Positions 54,738-62,396 of a stretch of 64,000 bases of DNA are shown here, piece by piece. Under the pieces are notes generated by a model. It searched no databases and had not been told where the DNA came from. It saw nothing but the letters and a program-made list of their open reading frames with translations. Made by a program: the position numbers and the translations under genes. Each line of letters starts with the position of its first letter. Position 1 is the stretch's first letter. The DNA is from Inquilinus sp. Marseille-Q2685 (lineage in GTDB: Bacteria; Pseudomonadota; Alphaproteobacteria; DSM-16000; Inquilinaceae): the NCBI RefSeq assembly GCF_916619195.1, contig NZ_CAKAKL010000002.1, forward strand, positions 1,428,001 to 1,492,000. Direction: 5' to 3'.

Positions 54738-55567
54738 CAGCCGGCCCTCCGCCGCGCCGTGGCCAGGCGCTTCAGCCCGCCATGGGTCAGGATGCTCATG
54801 CCGATCAGGATCACGGCGATCACCCCGGCGGCGGCATAGTCGTTGGCGACCGAGACGCGCTGGTACATCAGCGTCTCCAGCATCAGCACCTTGGAGCCGC
54901 CGAGGATCGCCGGGGTGACATAGGCGGTCAGCGAGCCGACGAAGACCAGCGTGCCGCCGACCACCAGCCCCTCGCGGGTCAGCGGCAGCAGGATGCGCCG
55001 GAACACCGTCCACCAGGAGGCGCCGAGCACCCGCGCCGCCGGCACCACGTCGGCCGGCAGGTTCTCCAGCGCGCTGACCAGCGGCAGCACCATCAGCGGG
55101 AAGAACAGCTGGATCAGGCCGATGAAGACCGCGGTCTCGCTGAACAGGAAGCGGATCGGTTCGTCCGACAGGCCGAGGCCGGTCAGCGCCACGTTGACGA
55201 TGCCGGTGCGGCCGAGGATCACCAGCCAGGCATAGGTGCGCGCCACCGGCGAGATCATCAGCGGCAGCACCAGGAGGCCGACCAGCTTGCCCTTCACCCC
55301 CGGCGAGGCGTCGACGATCACCAGCGCCACGGCGTAGCCGATGACCGCCGCCACCGCGGTGACCGTGAGCGCCAGGCGGAAGGTGCGGACAAACACGTCG
55401 CGGTTCAGCGGCTTGGCGAAGAACTCGGTGAAGTTCTCCAGCCCCCAGCCGGCGGCGGAATGGAAGCTGCCGGCCAGCAGGATCGCGACCGGCAGCAGGA
55501 AGCCGACCGCGACGAACAGCGCGGCGGGCGCCATCAGGGCCAGGCCGATGCCTCGCTTCTCGAACAT
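54737..55567 (-). CDS. ABC transporter permease (PotB-like)
   Basis: A 276-residue permease; LALMAPAALFVAVGFLLPVA is helix 1 and VPAARVLGASWWTVFRRILL the EAA loop. It follows the binding-protein gene after a 182-base gap containing an inverted repeat. It forms a heterodimer with the permease at 53964. Confidence 0.92.
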   Translation of the reverse strand: MFEKRGIGLALMAPAALFVAVGFLLPVAILLAGSFHSAAGWGLENFTEFFAKPLNRDVFVRTFRLALTVTAVAAVIGYAVALVIVDASPGVKGKLVGLLVLPLMISPVARTYAWLVILGRTGIVNVALTGLGLSDEPIRFLFSETAVFIGLIQLFFPLMVLPLVSALENLPADVVPAARVLGASWWTVFRRILLPLTREGLVVGGTLVFVGSLTAYVTPAILGGSKVLMLETLMYQRVSVANDYAAAGVIAVILIGMSILTHGGLKRLATARRRAG

Positions 55568-55601
55568 CGGACGCTCAGGACTCCGAACTGAAAAGAAAAA
55601 T

Positions 55602-55690
55602 TGTCATGCCCGGGCTTGATCCGGGCATCCAGAGATGTCGATGCCGCTCTGGGTGGCCTCTGGATTGCCGGGTCAAGCCCGGCAATGACA
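55602..55690. repeat. Intergenic palindromic repeat, family B
   Basis: TGTCATGCCCGGGCTTGATC at 55602-55621 and its inverse near 55671-55690 (GTCAAGCCCGGCAATGACA at the end) form long arms with few mismatches, enclosing a second pair CCAGAG/CTCTGG. GTCATGCCCGGGCTTGA-type palindromes are widespread between genes in alphaproteobacteria. This copy lies between the binding-protein and permease genes. The rest of 55568-55749 shows no gene. Confidence 0.85.
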
Positions 55691-55749
55691 GATGAGAGGA
55701 AGCTTCCCGTTCGGAACGTTTGGTCTCGAACCTGTCCATAGCTGCAGTC

Positions 55750-56775
55750 CTACTGGGCGACCTTGGCGTTCCAGCCGGCGACCCAGGCCTCGCGGTTCTC
55801 CAGCATCGCCACGGGCTTGATGAAGCTGAGGCTGGCGGCGGTCTCGGCGCCATAGGTCAGCGCCTCCGCCGTCTCGGGCGGCACCTCGACCGTCCTGTTC
55901 GCCGGGCTGTCGACCAGGTCCATCGCCAGCCTGGTCTGCACCTCCTTCGACAGCCAGTAGTCGATGAACTTCAGCGCCAGTTCCTCGTTCCTGGAGCCCT
56001 TGACCAGGGTCAGCACGTTCATGCCGCCGGTCTGGCCCTCGCTTGGCGTCGCCCATTGGATCGGCAGGTCGAGCTTCTTGATGTTCGCCCAGCCGAAGCG
56101 GCCGACCACCGCCGCCAATATCTCCTCCTGCTCGAAGAGCTGCGGGATCTGCGAGCCGCGCTCGTAGAAGGTGACCACGTCCTCGCGATGCGCGGCGACG
56201 GCGTCGATGCCGGCCTTCAGGTCGGGCGTGGTGCCGCCCTCGGCCTTGTCGATCATGTAGATCGCCAGCGGCCCCTGGGTGGTGGTGATGTTCGGCAGGG
56301 CGATGCGGCCGGCCAGCTCGGGCTTGAACAGGTCCTTCCAGCTGGAAATCGACACCTTGTCCGAGCGGTAGACGATGCTGGTCGAGTAGAAGGTGTAGCC
56401 GACCGCCAGATGGCCGCCGATCGGGTCCTGGGCGAAGTCGTAGAGCGCACCGTAATTCGACAGCTTCGACACGTCGATCGGCTGGATCAGGTCCTTTCTC
56501 GCCGCCTCCAGCGCGTTGAAGTCGGCGATCGCGGCGACGTCGATCACCGGCGACGCCTTGTTGGCCTCGAGCTTCGCCAGCCGCTCGCTGCTGTTGCCGG
56601 TCTCGACCACCAGCTTGCAGCCGCAGATGGCCTCGAAGGGATCGTAGAGGTCCTTCCTGTAGGCGTCCTGCGCGACGCCGTAGACCGAGATGGTCAGGGT
56701 CGGCGTCTCGGCCAGGGCGGCCGAGGACCCGAGAAGAGCCAGCGTGGCGCCGGCGGCCATCCGTATCGAGATCAT
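55750..56775 (-). CDS. ABC transporter substrate-binding protein (PotD-like)
   Basis: A 341-residue periplasmic protein. The signal peptide is MISIRMAAGATLALLGSSAA with cleavage after ALA. Mature sequence TPTLTISVYGVAQDAYRKDL starts the SBP_bac_6/8 fold and SPANRTVEVPPETA near the end matches the protein at 43871. Cysteines in FEAICGCKLVVETG are unusual. The start at 56775 overlaps the LacI stop (ATGA). From neighbours, its cargo is probably a purine nucleoside or related compound. Confidence 0.9.
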   Translation of the reverse strand: MISIRMAAGATLALLGSSAALAETPTLTISVYGVAQDAYRKDLYDPFEAICGCKLVVETGNSSERLAKLEANKASPVIDVAAIADFNALEAARKDLIQPIDVSKLSNYGALYDFAQDPIGGHLAVGYTFYSTSIVYRSDKVSISSWKDLFKPELAGRIALPNITTTQGPLAIYMIDKAEGGTTPDLKAGIDAVAAHREDVVTFYERGSQIPQLFEQEEILAAVVGRFGWANIKKLDLPIQWATPSEGQTGGMNVLTLVKGSRNEELALKFIDYWLSKEVQTRLAMDLVDSPANRTVEVPPETAEALTYGAETAASLSFIKPVAMLENREAWVAGWNAKVAQ

Positions 56776-57770
56776 GAAGCACCCCCTCTCCGGTTGTCGT
56801 TGACGTGTCGTGGGCCGGCGGTCGAGGCCCGCAGCACGAGCTCGACCGGGAACAGCCGCGCCCCCTGCCGTTCGCCGGTGGCGACGGCGAGCGCATGGTC
56901 GGCGATGGCGGCGAGGTCCTGCCGCACGGTGGTCAAGGGCGGCGAGACGATGCGCGCCCACATCAGGTCGTCGAAGCCGGTGACCGAGACGTCCTGCGGC
57001 ACCCGCACCCCGCGCGCGGCCAGGCCGGTGACGAAGCCGACGGCCAGCGCGTCATAGGCGGCGGCACAGGCGGTGAAGCCGGCGAGGTCGACCTCGGCCG
57101 CGATCTCCGCCCCCACCTCGAAGCTGGTGACGGAATGCCGGATGCGCGGGGTGATGCCGGCCCGGGCGAAGACCTCGCGCATGCCGTCGGTGCGCTCGCG
57201 CGACACCCTGGAATCCTTGGGCCCGGCCAGCAGCAGGATGTCGCGGTGGCCCAGCCCGATCAGGTGGCCGGCGACCTGGCGGCCGCCCTCGCGATGGTTG
57301 CTGGCCGCGGTGTTGCCGCGGGTGGCGGCGCTGTCGATCACCGCCACCGGCACCGGGATCGCGGCGGCGTTGACCGTGGTGCCGCGGGTCGGGATGATCA
57401 CCAGCGCGTCGATGCCGCGGCCGAGCAGGTTGTCGATCTCCGCCGCCTGCCCCGCCGCCGTGCCCAGGCTGTCGCCGACCAGAACGGCGAATCCGCGGCT
57501 CTTGGCGGCGCGCTCGATCGCCTGGGCGAAGATCGGGAACAGCGGCTGTCCGAAATCCGGCACGATCAGGCCGATGGTGGCGCTGCGGCCGGTGCGCAGG
57601 GCCCGGCCGGCATGGGCCGGGATGTAGTGCAGCTCCGCCGCCAGGGCGCGGATCCGGCCCGCCAGTTCCGGCGACAGCCGCCCCTTGCCGCGCAGCGCGT
57701 TCGACACGGTCGCCCGCGACACGCCGAGCCGGCGCGCGAGATCGAGCATGGAGGGCGGCTTGCCGGGCAT
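56772..57770 (-). CDS. LacI family transcriptional regulator
   Basis: A 332-residue repressor. The helix-turn-helix and hinge are MLDLARRLGVSRATVSNALR (8-27) then GKGRLSPELAGRI, followed by a periplasmic-binding-protein-like effector domain (TIGLIVPDFGQPLFPIFAQA; GYDLMWAR-equivalent VTGFDDLMWARIVSPPLTTV). It is the first gene of the operon LacI-SBP-permeases-ATPase-hydrolase-ade, so it probably autoregulates. A near-palindrome at 57795-57810 is the likely operator. The effector may be a nucleoside, adenine or hypoxanthine. Confidence 0.92.
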   Translation of the reverse strand: MPGKPPSMLDLARRLGVSRATVSNALRGKGRLSPELAGRIRALAAELHYIPAHAGRALRTGRSATIGLIVPDFGQPLFPIFAQAIERAAKSRGFAVLVGDSLGTAAGQAAEIDNLLGRGIDALVIIPTRGTTVNAAAIPVPVAVIDSAATRGNTAASNHREGGRQVAGHLIGLGHRDILLLAGPKDSRVSRERTDGMREVFARAGITPRIRHSVTSFEVGAEIAAEVDLAGFTACAAAYDALAVGFVTGLAARGVRVPQDVSVTGFDDLMWARIVSPPLTTVRQDLAAIADHALAVATGERQGARLFPVELVLRASTAGPRHVNDNRRGGAS

Positions 57771-57794
57771 CCTGGTATCACGATTAAGCAGGTT

Positions 57795-57810
57795 GCACGG
57801 TTAACCATGC
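57795..57810. promoter_or_regulatory. Candidate LacI operator upstream of the nucleoside operon
   Basis: GCACGGTTAACCATGC is palindromic at all but one base pair, with a perfect GGTTAACC core. It is 24 bases before the LacI start, suitable for autorepression. It lacks the central CG of the standard LacI operator and differs from the site at 10026, so the assignment is tentative. Confidence 0.5.
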
Positions 57811-57890
57811 GGGACGGCCGCGGCGCAAGCCGAAACGCAGCGAGCCAGCCCGGTACCCGCGGTGCTTGACCGACTCCTCGATCCCTTCCC

Positions 57891-57973
57891 GTCATGGCGA
57901 GGCGCGTAGCGCCGTGGCCATCCCAGGGGTCGGTGCCGCTGGATGGCCACGCCCCTTCGGGGCTCGCCATGAC
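57891..57973. repeat. Intergenic palindromic repeat, family A copy 3
   Basis: GTCATGGCGAG (57891-57901) and CTCGCCATGAC (57963-57973) are perfect complements, with internal GTGGCCATCC and GGATGGCCAC also pairing. It matches the copies at 6334 and 32350. It lies in the divergent gap between the LacI gene and the MFS leader. Confidence 0.85.
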
Positions 57974-58052
57974 GAATCAATGCAATGGAGATTGAACAGA
58001 TACTTGCGCAGAAATTCGATCTGATAATATGTTCATTGCGCAGGAGATAAAA

Positions 58053-58103
58053 ATGCTTCCACCAAATTTCACGATCGTAGGCGAAAGGTGCATGGCCCGA
58101 TAG
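58053..58103 (+). CDS. Putative 16-residue leader peptide upstream of MFS gene
   Basis: ATG at 58053 follows AGGAG (58042-58046) with a 6-base AT-rich spacer, a strong ribosome-binding site. The peptide is MLPPNFTIVGERCMAR, with a Pro-Pro pair at positions 3-4. The stop is 25 bases before a strong terminator. An AT-rich GATAAT (58023-58028) upstream could be a -10 box. The layout is that of a leader peptide whose translation controls termination. It matches no leader peptide I know. Confidence 0.55.
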   Translation: MLPPNFTIVGERCMAR

Positions 58104-58157
58104 CGGACGCCATGTCCGCCGCCATGCGCCCCCGAACCGCCGTTCGGGGGCTTTTTT
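58087..58157 (+). terminator. Intrinsic terminator with alternative upstream pairing (candidate attenuator)
   Basis: GCCCCCGAAC (58128-58137), loop CGCC, GTTCGGGGGC (58142-58151) and TTTTTT (58152-58157) form a 10-bp rightward intrinsic terminator. No gene on the + strand ends before it, so it must end a leader or small RNA. Upstream, GGTGCATGGC (58087-58096, in the leader ORF) can pair with GCCATGCGCC (58121-58130) with one G-U pair, enclosing a 6-bp hairpin GCGGAC/GTCCGC. That stem shares three bases with the terminator's left arm, so the structures compete only partly. Confidence 0.8.
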
Positions 58158-58179
58158 GTTTCAGAGGGTTCGGACACCG

Positions 58180-59376
58180 ATGCGCAAGGCCACCACCCCG
58201 CCCGCCCTGTCGACGCTGATCCTGATGACCGCCACCTCGGTGGTCACGCTGAACATGATCGTACCGTCGCTGGCCAACATCGCGCGGGATCTGGAGGCCG
58301 ACTACGCCCTGGTCGGCCTTGCGCTCGGCGGGTATCTCGCCGTCTCGGCCGCGGTCCAGCTCGGGCTGGGCCCGCTCGCCGACCGGATCGGCCGGCGCCC
58401 GGTGCTGCTGGCGGCGCTCGCGGTCTTCACCCTCGCCTCGCTCGGCTGCGCGGTCGCCCAGACCGTGTGGATGCTGCTGGCGTTCCGGATGCTGCAGGCG
58501 GCGGTGGTTTCGGGCTATGTCCTCTCCCTCGCGATCGTCCGCGATACGGCCGGGGAGGCCGAGGCCGCGCGGCTGCTGGGCCGCATCGGCATGGCGATGG
58601 CCCTGGCCCCGATGCTGGGGCCGATGCTGGGCAGCGTCCTGGACGCCGCCTTCGGGTGGCGCATGGCCTTCCTGCTCCTTGCCGTGGCCGGGGCGGGGCT
58701 CTGGTGCCTGGCGTGGTCGGACCTGGGCGAGACCCTCCGGCCCTCGGCCGGGACGGGGGACGACGGCGGGCGCCTGGCCGCGCTGCTGCGCGAGCCGCTG
58801 TTCTGGTGCCATGCGCTGTGCACCGCCTTCTCGACCGGCGCCTTCTACATCTTCCTGGCCGGGGCGCCCCGGATCGCCACTACCGTCTTCGGGATCGGCA
58901 CGGCGCAGCTGGGCGTGTACGTCGGCAGCATCACCGCGGGCTTCGTCGCCGGCAGCTGGCTGTCGAGCCGCCTGGTCGGCCGGCATCCGCCGGCGACGGT
59001 CATGCTGATGGGCCGGATGCTCGCCTGCCTGGGCCTCCTCGCCGGCCTCGCGGTCATCGCCATGGGCCATCTGACGCCGGCCCTCTACTTCGGATGCACC
59101 GTCTTCGTCGGGCTGGGCAACGGCATGACGACGCCGAACAGCAACGCCGGGGCGATGTCGGTGCGCCCCCGGCTGGCGGGAAGCGCCGCGGGCATCACCG
59201 GCGCCCTGACCGTCCTGGGCGGCGCGCTGACGACGACGCTGACCGGCCTCGCCCTGTCCGGCGAGCCGTCGCCGACGCTCCTGATCTTGCTGATGCTGCT
59301 GGCCTCCTTCCTCGGCCTGCTGGCCGCCGCAGCGGTCCGGCTGAACCGGGCCGCATCCCGCGTAACATCGACATAG
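58180..59376 (+). CDS. MFS drug-efflux transporter (Bcr/CflA-like, DHA1 family)
   Basis: A 398-residue inner-membrane antiporter with 12 predicted helices. Motif A between helices 2 and 3 is GLGPLADRIGRRPVLLAALA; SLAIVRDTAGEAEAARLLGR and MALAPMLGPMLGSVLDAAFG are typical of the Bcr/CflA group. The ATG at 58180 has AGAGGG upstream at a rather long distance. It lies 22 bases beyond a strong terminator, so expression should depend on readthrough. The drug specificity is unknown. Confidence 0.9.
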   Translation: MRKATTPPALSTLILMTATSVVTLNMIVPSLANIARDLEADYALVGLALGGYLAVSAAVQLGLGPLADRIGRRPVLLAALAVFTLASLGCAVAQTVWMLLAFRMLQAAVVSGYVLSLAIVRDTAGEAEAARLLGRIGMAMALAPMLGPMLGSVLDAAFGWRMAFLLLAVAGAGLWCLAWSDLGETLRPSAGTGDDGGRLAALLREPLFWCHALCTAFSTGAFYIFLAGAPRIATTVFGIGTAQLGVYVGSITAGFVAGSWLSSRLVGRHPPATVMLMGRMLACLGLLAGLAVIAMGHLTPALYFGCTVFVGLGNGMTTPNSNAGAMSVRPRLAGSAAGITGALTVLGGALTTTLTGLALSGEPSPTLLILLMLLASFLGLLAAAAVRLNRAASRVTST

Positions 59377-59387
59377 CCGAGGGTGCA

Positions 59388-59416
59388 CAAAGAAATCTTT
59401 GCAAAGATATCTTTGC
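59388..59416. promoter_or_regulatory. Overlapping palindromes upstream of the ArsR-type gene
   Basis: GCAAAGATATCTTTGC (59401-59416) is a perfect 16-bp palindrome, and CAAAGAAATCTTTG (59388-59401) is a near copy overlapping it by one base. The two CAAAGA starts are 14 bases apart. They sit 17 bases before the ArsR-type start and 12 bases after the MFS stop. They are the likely autorepression site of the regulator at 59433. Confidence 0.7.
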
Positions 59417-59432
59417 AAATTAAGCTTGGTGA

Positions 59433-60077
59433 ATGAACCCGCCTCGCCCTCCATCGATTCCCGCCGCGACCGCGCCCCGCGACGTCAGCCGGGTCGTCCC
59501 CTATCCGACGGCCCTCAAGGCGCTGGCGCATCCGGTCCGGTTGCGGATGCTGGGCATGCTCAGGGTCGACGGCCCCGCCACCGCGACGCAGCTGGCGGCG
59601 CGGCTGGGCCTCAACAGCGGCGCGACGAGCTATCACCTCCGCCAGTTGGCCCAGTACGGCTTCATCGAGGAGAAGCCGGGGCCATCCCGGCGCGACCGCT
59701 GGTGGCGCGCCAGCCACGAGCTGACCTCCGTGCTCGAGACGGATGCCGAGGGTGCGGAGCTGGATGCGGGCGTCGCCTTCACCCAGGCGGCGCTGTCCCT
59801 GCAGGTCGGCCAGATGCAGCGGGCCGTCGAGGAATATCCCGAGCTGCCGGCCCCATGGCGCAAGGCCAGCACGGCCAGCGACGTCACCATCCCGCTGACG
59901 GCGGAGCAGGCCGAAGCCCTGACCAGGCGGCTGACCGACATCATGCTGGAGGCGATGCGGGACGCCCCGCCCCTCGGGGAACCGCTGCCCCCGGACATGG
60001 CGCCCTTCACGGTCATGCTACGCGCTTTTCCCTATCCGGGCCGGCTGCCGCACCGCGAGGAGGATGCCGGGCCGTGA
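59433..60077 (+). CDS. ArsR-type winged-helix transcriptional regulator
   Basis: A 214-residue protein with a winged helix-turn-helix near the N-terminus (ALAHPVRLRMLGMLRVDGPA, then ATQLAARLGLNSGATSYHLR, residues 30-70, wing GFIEEKPGPSRRDRWWRAS). The long C-terminal part lacks obvious metal-binding Cys pairs, so it is a non-metal ArsR/HTH_20 type, as is common beside MFS exporters. It overlaps the next gene by 4 bases (GTGA) and probably represses that operon through the CAAAGATATCTTTG site. Confidence 0.88.
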   Translation: MNPPRPPSIPAATAPRDVSRVVPYPTALKALAHPVRLRMLGMLRVDGPATATQLAARLGLNSGATSYHLRQLAQYGFIEEKPGPSRRDRWWRASHELTSVLETDAEGAELDAGVAFTQAALSLQVGQMQRAVEEYPELPAPWRKASTASDVTIPLTAEQAEALTRRLTDIMLEAMRDAPPLGEPLPPDMAPFTVMLRAFPYPGRLPHREEDAGP

Positions 60078-61306
60078 GCGGACGCGCGCCCTTTCTCGCC
60101 CTGGCCGCCGCCGAGACCGTCTCGATCTCCGGCACGAGGCTGTCGACGATCGCCATTCCCTGGCTGGTGCTGAGCACGACGAACAGCCCCGTATCGACCG
60201 GGCTGGTGGCGATGGCGGAAATGCTGCCCTATGTCGTCGCCAAGGCCCTGGGCGGCCCGCTGATCGACCGCGCCGGCCCCAAGCGGATCGCCATCCTCTG
60301 CGATGCGGCCTCGGCGGCCGTGGTCGGGCTGGTGCCCCTGTTGCATCTGCTGGGCATGCTCACCGTCCCGGCCCTGCTCCCCATCGTCTTCGTCCTCGGC
60401 GCGCTGCGCGGCCCGGCCGACGCCGCCAAGCAGGCGATGGTCCCGGACATCGCGGAGCTGGCGGCGGTGCCGCTGGAGCGGGTGACCGGCGTCGTCGGCA
60501 CCATCGAAAGACTGGCCTCGACGGTGGGGGCGGCCGGCGCCGGCGCGCTGATCGCCGTGATGACCGGTCCGGCCCAGGCCCTTGCCTTCAATGCCGCCAC
60601 CTTCGCCGTCGCCGCCCTGATCATCGGGGCGGGCATCCCCGCGCTGCGCCATCCCGCGGTCGCGGCGGCGGCGTCCTATGGCCGGGATCTGCTGGAAGGC
60701 TGGACCTTCCTGCGCCGGGATGCGGTGCTGATGGGCATCGTCGTCATGGTGGCGGCCACCAACCTCCTGGACCAGGCCTTCCACGCCGTCCTGCTGCCGG
60801 TCTGGACGCGGGATGCCGGTCACGGCCCCGAACTGCTGGGGGCGATGCTGGCGGTGTTCTCCGGCAGCTCCATGGTGGGCGCGGCCATCGCCGCCTCGAT
60901 CGGCGAACGGATGCCGCGCCTCGTCGTCTATACGGTCGCGTTCCTCCTGACCGGGTTTCCGCGTTTCCTCGTCCTCGCGGTGGACGTGCCGCTCGCTCTT
61001 GTCTTCGCCACCCTGGCGATCGGCGGCTTTGCCTCGGGCTTCCTCAACCCGATCCTGTTCGCCGTGATGTTCGAGCGGATCCCCAAGCCCTTGGTCGGCC
61101 GCGTCACGTCGATGAGCACGGCGCTCTGCTGGACCCTGATTCCCTTCGGCGGGCTCTTCGGCGGCGCGCTGATCAGCGGCGTCGGCCTCCCCGCCGCGCT
61201 GCTGCTGATCGGGCTGGCATATCTGGCGGCGACGCTGCTGCCGCTGGCGCGCAGGAGCTTCCGCGGGTTCGGGAAACGGCGGGTCGCCGGCGCCGATCCC
61301 TCTTGA
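60074..61306 (+). CDS. MFS transporter (enterobactin-exporter/macrolide-efflux-like)
   Basis: A 410-residue transporter with about 12 helices. It opens FLALAAAETVSISGTRLSTI; GGPLIDRAGPKRIAILCDAA is motif A, and GPADAAKQAMVPDIAE is typical of the MFS_3 (EntS/MefA-like) group. The GTG at 60074 overlaps the ArsR-type stop, so the pair is coupled. It probably exports a hydrophobic compound that also releases the repressor. Confidence 0.89.
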   Translation: MSGRAPFLALAAAETVSISGTRLSTIAIPWLVLSTTNSPVSTGLVAMAEMLPYVVAKALGGPLIDRAGPKRIAILCDAASAAVVGLVPLLHLLGMLTVPALLPIVFVLGALRGPADAAKQAMVPDIAELAAVPLERVTGVVGTIERLASTVGAAGAGALIAVMTGPAQALAFNAATFAVAALIIGAGIPALRHPAVAAAASYGRDLLEGWTFLRRDAVLMGIVVMVAATNLLDQAFHAVLLPVWTRDAGHGPELLGAMLAVFSGSSMVGAAIAASIGERMPRLVVYTVAFLLTGFPRFLVLAVDVPLALVFATLAIGGFASGFLNPILFAVMFERIPKPLVGRVTSMSTALCWTLIPFGGLFGGALISGVGLPAALLLIGLAYLAATLLPLARRSFRGFGKRRVAGADPS

Positions 61307-61324
61307 GCGCCGGGACCATGCCGC

Positions 61325-62233
61325 TCAGCGCGCCCGGCGCTGGGCCGCGACCAGGCGTGAGATGCGGACGAAGTCGAGCACCACCGGCGAGGTCTCGCCG
61401 GCCGGCCAGGCGATGGCCAGCTCCACCGCCTGCGGCAGGTCGTCGAGGGGCCGGTAGGCCAGCTCCGGCAGCGGCATGTGCGACACCCAGGACGGCACGA
61501 TGCCGAGGCCGACCCCGGCGGCGGCCAGGGTGACGATCGACAGGGTGTGCGAGGCGTCCTGCACTACCATCGGCCGCACCCCGGCCTGGCGGAACGCGTC
61601 CAGCACCAGGTTGCTGTAGCTGGCGCCGAGGATCGGCGCATAGCCGATGAAGGGCTGGCCCGAGAAGTCGCGCAGCGACAGGTCGGGCTTGGCGGCGAGC
61701 GGATGCGCCTTCGGCAGCACCGCCACGAAGCCTTCGCTCGACAGCCGCTCCATCTGCATGAAGCCGGCCGCGGTGGTGGGCCGGATGAAGGCGACGTTGA
61801 TGCCGCCGGCCTCCAGCGTCTTCAGCTGCTCGGCCGTGGTGAAGGGCACGACGTCGACCGTGACCGCGGGATAGTCCTGGCGGAACGCCCGGATGATGGC
61901 GGGCAGGAACTGCGACAGCGCCAGATGCACGCCGCCGACCACGAGGTGGCCGACATGCTCGCCCGAGATCGCGCGGGTGTGGGAGATGGCGCGGTCCAGG
62001 CCGCTCAGCACATCCCGGGCGTGGCGCAGCAGGATCTCGCCGGCCGCGGTCAGCTTGACCCGCCGTGTCGTGCGGTCGAACAGGCGCACGCCCAGCCGCT
62101 CCTCCAGCTGCCGGATCTGCTGGCTGAGCGGCGCCTGGGCCATGCCGAGGCGGTCGGCGGCGCGGCCGAAATGCAGCTCCTCCGCCAGGCAGGCGAAGTA
62201 GCTCAGATGACGCAGCTCGATGCCTCTATTCAT
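61325..62233 (-). CDS. LysR family transcriptional regulator
   Basis: A 302-residue regulator. The N-terminal region MNRGIELRHLSYFACLAEEL and LHFGRAADRLGMAQAPLSQQ then IRQLEERLG is the BenM/CbnR/TfdR-type helix-turn-helix. The effector domain carries VDVVPFTTAEQLKTLEAGGI and GVGLGIVPSWVSHM. The start was set at 62233, the family's natural start. It is divergent from the dpp-type operon at 62397 across 163 AT-richer bases and probably controls it. Confidence 0.92.
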   Translation of the reverse strand: MNRGIELRHLSYFACLAEELHFGRAADRLGMAQAPLSQQIRQLEERLGVRLFDRTTRRVKLTAAGEILLRHARDVLSGLDRAISHTRAISGEHVGHLVVGGVHLALSQFLPAIIRAFRQDYPAVTVDVVPFTTAEQLKTLEAGGINVAFIRPTTAAGFMQMERLSSEGFVAVLPKAHPLAAKPDLSLRDFSGQPFIGYAPILGASYSNLVLDAFRQAGVRPMVVQDASHTLSIVTLAAAGVGLGIVPSWVSHMPLPELAYRPLDDLPQAVELAIAWPAGETSPVVLDFVRISRLVAAQRRAR

Positions 62234-62396
62234 ATCTCTGACATATAAATCCCCCTGTAATTTTATGATAGATCCCATGGGATCGCTGTGGTTCGCTACC
62301 GCCCTCGACGCCCCGGATCGGACCCTTTCTTGCCGATCGCGGGCGCCCTCCCGAGACAGGCCCTGCCCGCCCCGACGACGGAGAGAAGGCTGCTGC

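Noticed and set aside
58180-61306. The two MFS genes and the ArsR-type regulator as one operon
   Set aside because: A separate palindromic operator region lies between the first MFS gene and the regulator, and the first MFS gene has its own leader and terminator; independent control is more likely, though readthrough is possible.
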